Numbered from the stretch's first letter, positions 11,009 through 20,095 are shown. The stretch is 24,663 bases of DNA from Chara braunii (GCA_003427395.1 BFEA01000586.1:520964-545626); one strand, 5' to 3'. The notes: a model not told the origin generated them from the letters alone. Made by a program: numbers and translations.

Positions 11009-12175
11009 CCAAGGGCAAGTCGCAAGGGAAATCGCAAGTAAGATAGGCCCGACAGCAGAAAACAATTAAGGAAGAGAGCAAAAGTTATCTACAAGCAGTC
11101 CGCATCAAAAGTAAGAAAAATAGAGCGAGACGACTACACAAAAGAACCCCAAAAGAAAGGCGTAGTGGAGACAAAGATTGAGACGGGAACAACAGAACGA
11201 AAACCTATTCCACAGATGACAGCAAGAGAACAGAACGGAAGGACTACACAAAAGGAACCTCGAATTAAGAGCACAGGCGAGGAAACGGGAACAGCAAAGC
11301 GCAAACCTGCTCCGCAGATGGCACTTTGGAACCACTGCACATAGTGGTTGTGTTTAGGCAACAGGAGGAGGTAATCTCAACAACGCCGTTATATTGTCGC
11401 AAGCACCGAAGGAGACTGTCATCATAATATCGAAACCGTTGGGATTTGGAAGCCACGGGTTGTGATTGCATATCGTCAGCAAAAGAAGACGAGGTTCAAC
11501 GCCGCAGTTATTGACCAGTCCACACCAGAGAGGGCGGCCAGCGGAACTGACAAGCATGAACCCACTTCACGGAAACGAAACCGCTTCGGTTGTCTTGCGG
11601 AACGAAAGGGTGGTCGGCACTGTCACCCGCCACGTCAACAGGGAGGGCTGTCAACACCGTAGCCCGCCACAGCCAACAAGCCACAAACCGCAAGTCAACC
11701 TCAGCTCGAACAAAAGTCACAAGTTAAGACCCGCAAAGTTCGATTACGTAGCAATCATCATCTGCCCGGGCTGCCACCAGCCGTACACAGCACGCTGGAG
11801 ACAGGGTCATCCCGTGGCACCTCCGTATCAAAGACCGGGGAAGAGAACCCCCCGATCGGGTCACAAAAGGTATGCCGCCGCGTCCAAATCCTGCCAGCAA
11901 GTCCACCGCACTTCACACGTCAACCCATCATCGACTCTACTGGATTGCTAAGTGTCGACCATCAGAAGCCAGCTTCTCAACCGGGACTAGGCGATAGCCA
12001 AGGACCAATCAAGGTTCCATTTGCATGTTCCCACAGTGCCCATGCACTCATCCCCACAACGCCATAGCCTCGCCGCCGCCAAGTTTTAGCAAATAGTGTC
12101 AACAGTTACACGTCAACCCTACCGCGAGCGCCCAGCGCTTGAACGCGACCTTCCAGGATCTCATTATCTTCTTCA
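11006..12175 (-). other. Gene-free region between LINE B and LINE C, possible LINE B 5' UTR/promoter
   Basis: No convincing coding sequence. It contains a diverged tandem duplication of about 102-110 bases (11131-11240 and 11241 to ~11330), recognisable by repeated GACTACACAAAAG, ACGGGAACA and CGCAGATG-like blocks. Short open frames at 11508-11906 show no known motif. Tandem units upstream of ORF1 are known as promoter monomers in some LINE families, but that role here is inference. Confidence 0.4.
11131..11330. repeat. Diverged tandem duplication, two units of ~105 bp
   Basis: The unit starting with ACTACACAAAAG at 11133 recurs at 11243. The later markers (ACAGATGACAG near 11212 and GCAGATGGCAC near 11314) are about 102 bases apart. 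The units differ at many positions and by small indels, so the duplication is old. Confidence 0.65.
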
Positions 12176-12399
12176 TTTATTTTTTTTTTATTTTTTTTTT
12201 GGAAAAAGGAAGATTTCATTATAAGTTGGAAACCGGGCCCAGCGTCCTTCACATCATTAGCTCCGGCCCAAGGGGATGAGCCAGGCTCTCTGGCCAGGCT
12301 TAACCCCAACCGCAGCAGCAAAACTGATAATGTCCGGCTCTGTGTCTCTCTTATCACTCGTCGCAACTGAAGCTCTTTTTCCTTCTTCATCCAACAATC

Positions 12400-12485
12400 G
12401 ACTACCTATCAGCAACTATCCACTACCTATCAGCTAGCTTTAGCAAACTATCGGCAAAGTATGAGCAAACTATCGGCAAACTATC
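12400..12485. repeat. Short tandem repeats in the LINE C 3' UTR
   Basis: On the + strand CTACCTATCAGC occurs twice about 20 bases apart, followed by two 22-base units beginning AGCAAACTATCGGCAAA (12442 and 12464) that differ at two or three bases. Confidence 0.85.
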
Positions 12486-12493
12486 AACCATTT

Positions 12494-12517
12494 AAAAAAA
12501 AAAAAAAAAAAAAAAAA
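12494..12517. repeat. Poly(A)24 on + strand (T24 in LINE C sense)
   Basis: An uninterrupted tract inside the LINE C 3' UTR, about 95 bases after the ORF2 stop. Its orientation is opposite to a tail, so it is not the end of LINE C. Confidence 0.9.
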
Positions 12518-12613
12518 GGAACGTGAATAAACCGTCAATCAATTTCAACACCCTACTAAGAAAAAGGAGTTCATATAAAGAATGTGGTGAATCTGAGTTG
12601 TGGCCGTCCCCCC

Positions 12614-15600
12614 TCATCGTGGACTATTGTGAACAAACCCGAGAAAGCCGCCCAATGGGTGACAAACAGTTTCAATGATTTGGCGGAGTAACTTTTGGAC
12701 TTTATATTCCCAATCTGCAAGAATTGCCTGCCTGATGCCGTATTTAACTTCCGCTCTTACCATGGGAGGTGTCAAGCGTTCTCCCCTTCTCACAGCAGAG
12801 TTTCTTAATGACCATAAAGTCCACAAAATGGCCCCTCTGAGTGTCTCTTCTGCATAATTCATCAAGCACCCCTGACGCGTCGTTCGGGCCACTGATCCCA
12901 TGAGGACGAACTGGTCTGTCCACCTTGTATTGGCTCTATGGACAGGGACAATTCCTCCCCTCCACCATTCCCAAAAAGGCCGGGAAAGGTCGCAAAGGAG
13001 AGCAAAATGATGCAGGTCTTCGATCCTCGTCCCCGGGCATATTTCACAAGCAGGGGATGCCTTAGATGTCCTCCTGGAGCACCATGCNGCCACNGGAAGG
13101 GACATATGNATCATCAACCACAGCAGGCTCGCGTGTTTAACTACCGCCAAATCCATCAATTGTTTCCAGAATGCAGGCAATGCTCCAGCAATTCTGAGCA
13201 CAGAACCATGTATCCAATTAGTTGTCATCCATCTGTTTGCCACTCGCTAGTTGATATCCACTTCTGGCGTAGTTAATTGGTAGCCTAATTTGGTGGAGTA
13301 CTGGTACACCGGCACAATCTGGTGTCTCTTCTGGGGATTCTCCCATCCCCAACTCCTAAGATCCACTGACAGCGAGTAAGCCGAACAAAAAAGACAACAC
13401 ACCGGAGTCAATTCTTGAATAGGGGGGGCCGACATCTGTTGGGGAGCCAGAGTAAGTTTTTCCCCTATTGACACTCCTCCTCACTGTGTGTTCCAACTAG
13501 AGAACATGATATTGGCCACCGGGGAATAATCTTCCATTTTCCAGATCACAGTCGGTTCCCGGTCGTGTTCCCGTTTGTACCATGTTCCCTTCTGGAATGT
13601 CAGTCCTTCCCTCAAAGTTTGGACCCAGTCTTGTGGAACTGCCTGTTGCAATTGGAGCAAGTGCTCCCTCTGATGCCACAGGCCTGCAAGGGCAGCGACA
13701 ATGTTTGAAAAAGGTTTCCAGTCCGAATTGTGCGCATCCCAGATATCAGCAGGAGTTCCTATACCTCGCGACATCCACGCATCCCCAAAAGCCCCTGGCC
13801 CAAAAAAGACAAAACTTGTCCCATCTTGTGAGAGGATGCTGGGGTTTTCAAATAGGGGTTGTGTGAGTATGCGATCCATTACAAGCGGGGGCTGTAACAA
13901 TTGAGGTGGCATCCGGTTCCAGGCTTTGAGCACACCAGCCCAAATCCCTTCTCCCATTCTTTTCCTCAGATAAGTGGGAAAGAAAATCGATAGCCACAAA
14001 TGTCTGACATTGCTCCAATTCCTGTGCGTGTAGATCTCAAATTCTGCCAGCTGCCGCCAAGCTGCCGAAGGCCCCGCTACCAGTGTCCATGGGACCCACC
14101 TCGCCAGCAGCGCAGCTATTTGTCGCTCTGGGTCTAATAACGACAAGCCACCATTCCTTTTGGTTTGGGTGATCACTTCCGAGGCAACTTTCGGCAGAAA
14201 GTTGTCCTCATTCATTTCTTCTTTCCACAAATAGTGAGTCAACAGATTGCGCATCATTCGAAGGGAGGCGGCGTCCAATTGAAAAATGGCTCTATGGTAC
14301 CAGATTGTAGAGAGAACAGAGTTATTTAAGACAATCACTCGGCCGAACAGGCTGACTCCTTTGTGCTTAATCCATGGTTCCAGCGCCTCTCTCACCGACA
14401 ACAAAGCTTGTGAAGAATCTGTCATCAGTTGTAGGGAAAAGGAGATTCTGTGGCCCAACAACCGTTCTTGTTATGTTGGGACCACCACCCGGAGTCCCCA
14501 CTGAGGAGCAGGGACCCCGGGCGGGATTAACACCGAGGACTTAGACCAGTTAACTGCGGCCTGCGAGATTTGGCAAAAGAGATCCACTCTGTGTTTCAGC
14601 GCTTGAAAACTATGATCAGACACCGGTGTAATTGCAACAGAGTCATCAACGAATGCCTCAAATTTCAGGGCTTGTCCAGAGGGAAGTAGAAAGCCTGGTA
14701 TGAGAGGATCGGCCCGAATTATAACATGAAGAATTTCGACATACAATATATACAAATAAGGGGTCACCGGGCAGTCCTGACGGAGAGATCTAGACAAAGG
14801 AATGGGACAAGATAACGATCCATTAACAGACAGTCTGGAGGAAGCATTTGAAAGCAAAGTCTTAATCGCTCGTTTGAACTTCTGGCCGAATTCGAATGTT
14901 GTCATTGCCGCCATGAGAAACTCCCAACCCACTCGGTCATACACTTTTTGGAGGTCCAACAGTATTATGGCCAATTGTTCCTCACCTTCGGCCACCAACT
15001 GTATAATTTGTTGGACTGTCATAACGTTATACAGGATCTGCCTGTCAGGCAGGAAACCCGTCTGAGTCGGATGGATCAAAGAAGGCAAGACCATTTGTAG
15101 TCTGGTTGTAAGTATTTTACCAAAGACCTTGTAAATTATCGGCATCAGAGTGATTGGTCGGTAATTACGCACATCAGTCAGATCTCCTTTCTTCGGGATA
15201 AAAGTTAGAATTCCTTCCAACGCGGCTGATGACATTGGTGCCCCTGCCCAGGTTGATTTGCAAATGTGAAACAAGTCCTGTCAAAATTGAGGACTGAGTC
15301 TTTTGAACAAAATGGACGGGAGTCCATCCCCCCCGGACATCTTATGAGCGGACAGGGATCTAACTGCTTGTATGACTTTGGTAATCGTAATGTCTGCTTC
15401 CAGGTACTGAAACTGGTTGTCCGTTAGTGTGCGCTCCACCTTCGACCAGACATCGACCGTGTATTGGTGGAGCAGTTGTTCCTCTGAGTGTTGGGCCTGT
15501 GACGTCAACAAGCTCTCATAGAATAATGAAACGTTTTTTATTATTGATGCAGTATCTGTCGCCACAGGCTCTTGATCATGGAAGGGGTGCCTCATGGCTA

Positions 15601-16789
15601 GCATAAGCCGCGGATTGTAGCGAGGGCGATGATTATCAAAAAAGGAGGTCGTCATCCTATCCCCTTTAACCAACCATGTTATTTTCTTCCTGTGTACTGT
15701 CGTACGTATGGCTGGCTGCGTTTGAAACGTCCATTTTTGTCTGATTGAATCCATCGCGCCCATGATTTCTAGTTCATTGCCCTGTGCCACAACCGCTTTT
15801 TCCATCAGATCTGCAATGTCATTATTAAGTCTAGTCAATTGCGTTCTTGTGTTGGCTGCTAGCATCTTCTTCATAGCCAACCCTCTAGCCAAGACCGTTC
15901 GCAAGCCTTCTTGGTACCAATCAGCAAACGAAGGGAAAAGAGATCTTGCTGAGCGCCAATTCGGCCAAAATTCTCTAAAAAAAAGACCAAATTCCTATGT
16001 AAACAATACCCACTCAGGTAATACAACGCGGCCTGTACCCGCCCTAACTGTGGAATGCAAAAAGAATTCTAAAAAAAGGGGAAAATGGTCTGAACCAGCA
16101 AAAGGGACCACAAAACATCTGGACAATCTATGCAACAACACATCCGATGCCAGAAACAAATCTATCCTACTTCGCGGGATGTATGCTTGCTCTCTTGCTC
16201 CAACAGCGAAAAAGGTGTAGCCTTTTTCGAAGGGATGCAAAAGGCGAAAAACATCTGTGAATCCATGGACTGAACAAAATTCAGACAGATGAACGGCATC
16301 GGTTGATGCAGGGCCCAGCCTGAAAGAATCAACCCCCGGTATGAGCACCGTATTCCAATCACCACCCAAGACTAGATTATCTACCGCCGGAAGCTTCCAT
16401 GGCAATGATCTGAACAACTCTATTCTATCTTGTACGGAGGTGGGGGCATACAAATTGAAAACTGCCCATTCCTGTTGGCACATCGTGAATCTCACCCAAA
16501 TCCATCTAACCAAATGATTCGTCCTGTAATCCGTAACAACGATAGGTGCCGCACGTGCGAACAGCACTGCCACTCCACCTCTAGTGCCTTGGGCCGGGGC
16601 CCAAAACTGCTGCCCCAACCACCACCCCATCTGCTCCGATATTGCTTCTTCGTCTAGTTTCGTCTCTCGCAGCATAACGACCTGCACTCCTTTGTTCCTT
16701 GCCAGTGTCTTGACAAGAGATCTTTTAATTGCCACCCGACGAGACCCGAGTCCACGAACATTCCAAGAGACAATACGTAATCTGTCCAT
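12614..16789 (-). pseudogene. LINE C ORF2: full-length EN-RT frame with five stops
   Basis: A single reading frame of 1391 codons runs from the ATG at 16789 to the final stop at 12614, interrupted at 15995 (TAG), 15281 (TGA), 14471 (TAA), 13481 (TGA) and 13247 (TAG), with no frameshift. EN motifs: SWNVRGLG, LRETKLD, LGGDWN, SRIDLFL, GSDHFP. RT motifs: KKGDLTDVRNYRPIT, motif A LLDLQKVYDR (Asp 14956-14954), motif B RQDCPV in place of the usual RQG (14782-14771), motif C FVDD in place of FADD (14653-14642). The zinc-binding region near 13000 is intact: CEIC followed by HHFALLC. The Gly-to-Asp change in motif B would probably impair activity even without the stops. Three N bases lie at 13088, 13094 and 13109. 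Confidence 0.93.
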
Positions 16790-16794
16790 TGATT

Positions 16795-17717
16795 TCAGTC
16801 AGTCCAATCCTTGCACTTGAGCATGAGAAAGTTGTTGGAAAAAAAACTCTTGTGCCAAGGGATGTTTGCATCCACCTGCTTCAGAATCCCCCCGTTCCAA
16901 CAGTCATAGACTTTTGTATCGAGTGTTGTCTGACCGGTCGGATTGTTAAACAGGGCAAGCGATATCCATCTCAAGCCCTTGAGCGGCGCTTCCGCTCTTG
17001 TTGCCGAATTGACCACGACGTCTATGATTGGAAAGTAAAGAATGTCAGTTCTTCCTCATCATTGGTCGGTGTCAGTCTAACCCAGTCAATTTCCGGATAC
17101 GCCCTCAGTTTAAATGCCGGAGTCAGCCATTTTGTGATTTCTCTAAAGACAATTCCGGGCGTAGGATCTTCATGAAGTTCAAAATGTGGAATCGCCAAAT
17201 CACCTTGATCAGACATAACCGCCATCAGGTTAAGTTCGCCATCTGTTGCTGAGAAGATGAGGGGAACAACTACGCAGGGCTTGCCTCCTGCCATTGCATC
17301 AAGTATTGAACCCGGAAAAACTGCAGCTCGTGTGTATTGTTGCTGTTGCTGCATTTCATCCTGATGCTGAGACCAGGCAACTGAATCAATCTGTTTACCT
17401 TTATGTTTTTGTGCCAGTCTTTGGTCTGCTTGCAGCTGACCTTGTTGCAACCCTTGTTCTGATAGCATGAACTGTTCTGTTTCATTTTCATCATCGCGAA
17501 TGTCAGCCCACTCCTATCTCTCTTTATTGTTGTCCGCCTGCTCCCCTTGACCCGGTTTAGCATACGGTTTATAAGTCGCCTTCTTCGGCCCACCGGCCAA
17601 TATTTTGCGGCGGAGAGGTGGGAGAGAGCTTTTCTGCTGGAGCATAGGCTCGTCTTCGCCTGGAATCGCTTGTTGCACTTCTCTAGTCCCACTGTCCAAT
17701 TGTTCCTTCCTGAGTTG
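16795..17717 (-). pseudogene. LINE C ORF1, C-terminal part only
   Basis: Matches LINE B ORF1 from about residue 525 onward. GGPKKATYKPYAKPG corresponds to SGPKTAAHPYARPK in LINE B. A Gln-rich linker follows, then the shared domain with KPCVVVPLIFS, IPHFELHEDPTPGIVFREI and DWVRLTPTNDEEE. It is broken by a TAG at 17514-17516 and a frameshift near 17030-17045; the last piece ends at the TGA at 16795, five bases before the ORF2 ATG. N-terminal domain and zinc knuckle are lost by truncation. Confidence 0.85.
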
Positions 17718-17794
17718 CTTCTTCTTCTTTTTTTTTTTCTTTGCTTGGTATTAAAAGGACAACAACAGAGGCCGGGGACCTCACAATTCAACCC

Positions 17795-17890
17795 GGGGGG
17801 CAAGGTCCCACTTGCACGGAATTCTGACCGTTGATCTGTGCTATCTACGGTCAATCTCTCTTAATCCGTGCAAGTGGGACCTAGCCCCCC
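17795..17890. repeat. Foldback hairpin 1
   Basis: The arms 17795-17820 and 17865-17890 are complementary over 26 bases apart from one mismatched position, with a perfect 17-base core (GGTCCCACTTGCACGGA). Inside, TGACCGT (17825-17831) pairs with ACGGTCA (17847-17853), giving a second stem. Its RNA would fold into one long hairpin. Confidence 0.88.
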
Positions 17891-17964
17891 GATTGCTGAA
17901 AAACAGGTCCAGCATCCTATCTTGTCTTGGGTATCAGACTGGAAAGCAGGTCCAGTGTCCTCAA

Positions 17965-18088
17965 GGGCCAAGTCCCACTAGCACCGTTGAGCTACCTCAA
18001 CGCCTGAATCTGGACGTGTTTGTGGATACGTGCAGTCCAGATTCAGCCGTTGAGGTAGCGCAACGCTGCTAGTGGGACTTCCTGGCCC
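17965..18088. repeat. Foldback hairpin 2 (arms ~46 nt)
   Basis: The arms 17970-18015 and 18035-18080 pair over ~46 bases with only three small symmetric internal mismatches. CTGAATCTGGAC pairs with GTCCAGATTCAG next to a 19-base loop, GCTACCTCAACG with CGTTGAGGTAGC, and AAGTCCCACTAGCA with TGCTAGTGGGACTT. Flanking GGGCC/GGCCC extends the stem. The outer arms resemble those of hairpin 1. Confidence 0.9.
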
Positions 18089-18154
18089 CAGAAGAGCGAT
18101 AGAAAACTGGCTGGAAACCAGGTCCAGCAAAAACAGAGTGATTGCATTTCGACT

Positions 18155-18213
18155 TTCAAATTTCAATTTCAATTTCAATTTCAATTTCAATTTCAATTTC
18201 AATTTCAATTTCA
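18155..18213. repeat. (ATTTCA)n microsatellite
   Basis: About nine hexamer units, nearly perfect, forming the tail of the - strand retroposon piece to its right. Confidence 0.93.
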
Positions 18214-18350
18214 GGACTGTTTTGTTTTAAAGTTCAAACTTTATTGATATGAAAGCCGGGAACTGGGGCCCGCCCGCGTCCTTGCTGCAGCTATGTGCTG
18301 AGCGAGGCTCTCTGCCCAGGCAAAGCTCATGCAACGACTGTTTGAGCGAC
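18155..18350 (-). mobile_element. Retroposon 3' end fragment with (TTGAAA)n tail
   Basis: In - strand sense a block with GGGCAGAGAGCCTCGCTCA and a GGACGC-GGGC-CCAGTTCCCGG region, similar to the LINE C 3' end, is followed by CAATAAAG, a likely polyadenylation signal, and a tail of TTGAAA hexamers (18213-18155). No coding sequence. It is a severely 5'-truncated LINE or SINE copy. Confidence 0.6.
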
Positions 18351-18380
18351 TACTACAATCCCTTCTTCTCATCTTCTCTC

Positions 18381-18385
<5 letters not shown>

Positions 18386-18419
<34 letters not shown>
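18386..18419. repeat. (TTA)n microsatellite
   Basis: About eleven TTA units, which form the (TAA)n tail of LINE D on the - strand. Confidence 0.93.
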
Positions 18420-18420
18420 T

Positions 18421-18816
18421 TTGGAAAGCTTTTTATTATACTGCAAGAAAATCAGTGGGACGAGGCCGGGGACCTCACAATTCGACCCGGAGTTATCCTG
18501 GCAGCCTCAGCCAGTTCCGCTTAGTACGAGCATAGCTGGATTCGAATCAACTGCTCAAAGTAACTCCACAGTCCTAGCAGAGGAAACTGGGTCCAGCGTC
18601 CCATTCTACACCGAAATACTCTCCGAAAAGTAAACCTTGAACCTCAGAGTAAAAAAGGGGATCTTTCTATAAGCCAAAAGCTCGTTGATTTTCCAAAGAC
18701 TTAGTTAGGCTTTAAGCTCAGAAATAGGGACTGTCCAAAAGAAATAACTTTTAAGCTCTGACAGCAGTTTAAGAAACCATAATAGTCCCATGCGGCGGAC
18801 CTAGACTCGGTCCTAC
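18421..18816 (-). other. LINE D 3' UTR
   Basis: Lies between the ORF2 stop and the (TAA)n tail. In LINE sense it contains GGGACGCTGGACCCAGTTTCC, then the terminal block CCGGGTCGAATTGTGAGG plus TCCCCGGCCTC, then TATAATAAA. These blocks are shared with the retroposon at 17718-18135 and, for the first one, with the LINE C end. Confidence 0.65.
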
Positions 18817-20095
18817 TTAATCATGTGTATCTGACGTCCATGTGCATATTATGGCCAAGCGACGATTTTGGTCGATAGAAGCTAATCTGTTGCCCCGTGC
18901 CCAAGTTTTCTGAAACCACACAGGATTCTTCTGTTTCCAGTCGGCCATAATTATTCTCCTTATTGATTGCTTGATCTGGCGTTGTTGCTGTATACTGGCT
19001 GTGTCCTCGCCCTTGAACAGCCTAGAGTTACGGGCCGCCCAGATGGTCGACATCACAACCCCTCTGCAGCACAGGGCCACGTATCCCCACCCCGAAGCAT
19101 AGCACTTTTCAGTAGTAAAAGGATACCTGTGAGCATCCAAGTGTCCTACCAGTCCAACTCTTTTCCCAATATCTTATCCCAGTGTTGTTTCCACCAAACC
19201 AACACCTCATCCACCAGAGGACAGTATAACCAGAGGTGGATCATGTTCTCCCATCCCCAGTTACACCGAAGACAATTGCGTTGGGACGTCCATTCCTTTA
19301 TCTGACAGCCACATAGCCGTAGCCGTCACCGTCATAGATTGGAGCCACATTATACCTGCGTGTTTTTGAACTGGGAGGCTTATAAGAGCCTTCCAGAACT
19401 TATAGAATCCCTGTTCCGATACCCCTGACACCTGTTGGGATTCCGCTCGAGCTACTGCAAGGTTTATCGCTGTTTTCTTCCGTCGGCTCTTCCGTCGGCT
19501 CTTCCGTCGGCTCTTCCGTCGGCTCTTCCGTCGGCTCTGCAGCAGCTGGATACCCACGTTCGGACGGTACTGACAGAGTGGAGTGAAATCTTCCCTCCCT
19601 TCTTGGAGCTTCCACCCCAACCCTGTATTGATCAGCATCCCGAAGCAATGTAGCAGGGTGAGTATTCCCTTTTTGGTACTCCAACGACTGTAGACTCTTT
19701 TACTTCAATCATATAGCTTGTATCGTCAATCCTGCAATCTTCTTCCTCCAGGGTGAGTATTCCTGAAGCAGTCCTGCTCGGGAGTTTCCACCGCTGGACT
19801 CGAGTCCCTGATGAGAGATCCGGACCTAGTATCCTAATGAATCTGCCAGGAGGTGCCTGGTCTCAAGCTAGATCCATGTACAGCCAGGGGGTCCAGCGCT
19901 GGACTCTCAGGAACAGCAAAGTTTTGACAAGTTTTGGGCCAAAAAACTCGGTTTCAATTTCGTTCAAAAAATAAAAAATGTCCATTTTGACGAAATGGTC
20001 CTTCAGGGTTGTTACTCTCCCGTAGCCATGTGCCTGCCGCATGCTCTATTCCTGGTTGTAGCAGATTATCCCACCCTCTAGGAATAGCCTTCGGA
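18817..20095 (-). pseudogene. LINE D ORF2 C-terminal remnant with zinc-binding region
   Basis: Pieces in several frames follow LINE C order. LLQPGIEHAAGTWLRE and NGHFLFFE (about 20080-19954) match LLQPPLVMDRILTQPL and GTSFVFF of LINE C. LCQYRPNVGIQLL matches VYQYSTKLGYQL. FWKALISLPVQKHAGIMWL (near 19370) matches FWKQLMDLAVVKHASLLWL. The zinc ligands CLRC then IHLWLYC (19285-19220) are intact after a frameshift near 19275. The final piece ends at 18817 with STIWAARNSRLFK, matching WTLWSLRNSAVRR. A 12-base repeat array and two short palindromes interrupt it. It cannot encode an active protein. Confidence 0.75.
19478..19537. repeat. 12-bp tandem array, 5 perfect units
   Basis: Five identical copies of TTCCGTCGGCTC lie within the LINE D ORF2 remnant. 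In the - strand frame that matches the surrounding LINE sequence they read as a basic repeat of Ser-Arg-Arg-Lys. The unit length is a multiple of three, so the array keeps frame. Confidence 0.95.

Larger units (their letters stand above)
12201..12613 (-). other. LINE C 3' UTR
   Basis: Follows the ORF2 stop. In LINE sense it contains a T24 tract, two 22-base repeats (12442-12463 and 12464-12485), two CTACCTATCAGC repeats (12400-12440), and a terminal ~150 bases with CAGAGAGCCTGGCTCA and GGACGCTGGGCCCGGTTTCC before the A-rich tail. The terminal block recurs in diverged form at 18214-18350 and in part in LINE D, so it is likely a functional 3' end. Confidence 0.65.
12176..17717 (-). mobile_element. 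LINE C: 5'-truncated relative of LINE B
   Basis: Reading on the - strand: the last third of ORF1 (17717-16795), all of ORF2 (16789-12614) and a ~410-base 3' UTR ending in an A-rich tail with T interruptions (12200-12176). Protein similarity to LINE B is clear along the whole length, including domain order and junction positions, but the two are well diverged. The 5' end is cut within ORF1 and abuts the A/GAA tail of another - strand retroposon. The 3' UTR holds an internal T24 tract (in LINE sense) and short tandem repeats. Confidence 0.9.
17718..18135 (-). mobile_element. Small non-autonomous retroposon with foldback modules
   Basis: In - strand sense it ends with a block reading CCGGGTTGAATTGTGAGG then TCCCCGGCCTC, a ~35-base variable part and an A11 then (GAA)n tail (17738-17718). 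The same terminal block closes LINE D at 18435-18500. Upstream lie two long hairpins (17795-17890 and 17965-18088), each preceded by a CTGGACCTG-T-TTTCC-like block. No ORF. It is most simply a SINE-like or deletion-derived partner of LINE D; two separate small elements are also possible. Confidence 0.55.
18386..20095 (-). mobile_element. LINE D: heavily 5'-truncated LINE related to B and C
   Basis: Only the last part of ORF2 (20095 to 18817) and the 3' UTR remain, ending in a (TAA)n tail (18419-18386) just after a TATAATAAA signal. The protein pieces align with the C-terminal region of LINE B and LINE C ORF2. The 5' limit is set where similarity stops near 20095 and may be off by some tens of bases. 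Confidence 0.75.

Noticed and set aside
17270-17854. A 194-codon - strand open frame across the retroposon/LINE C junction
   Set aside because: It reads through the A/GAA tail and then LINE C out of frame. The true ORF1 frame is the one matching LINE B.
18530-18560. tRNA B-box-like GATTCGAATCC in the LINE D 3' UTR
   Set aside because: No A-box at a suitable distance and no cloverleaf could be drawn; the 10-mer is itself a palindrome and may arise by chance.
19808-19850. Hammerhead-ribozyme-like CTGATGAG after GGACTCGAGTCC
   Set aside because: The GAAA core and a matching third stem with a cleavage site could not be found; the following bases do not pair as needed.
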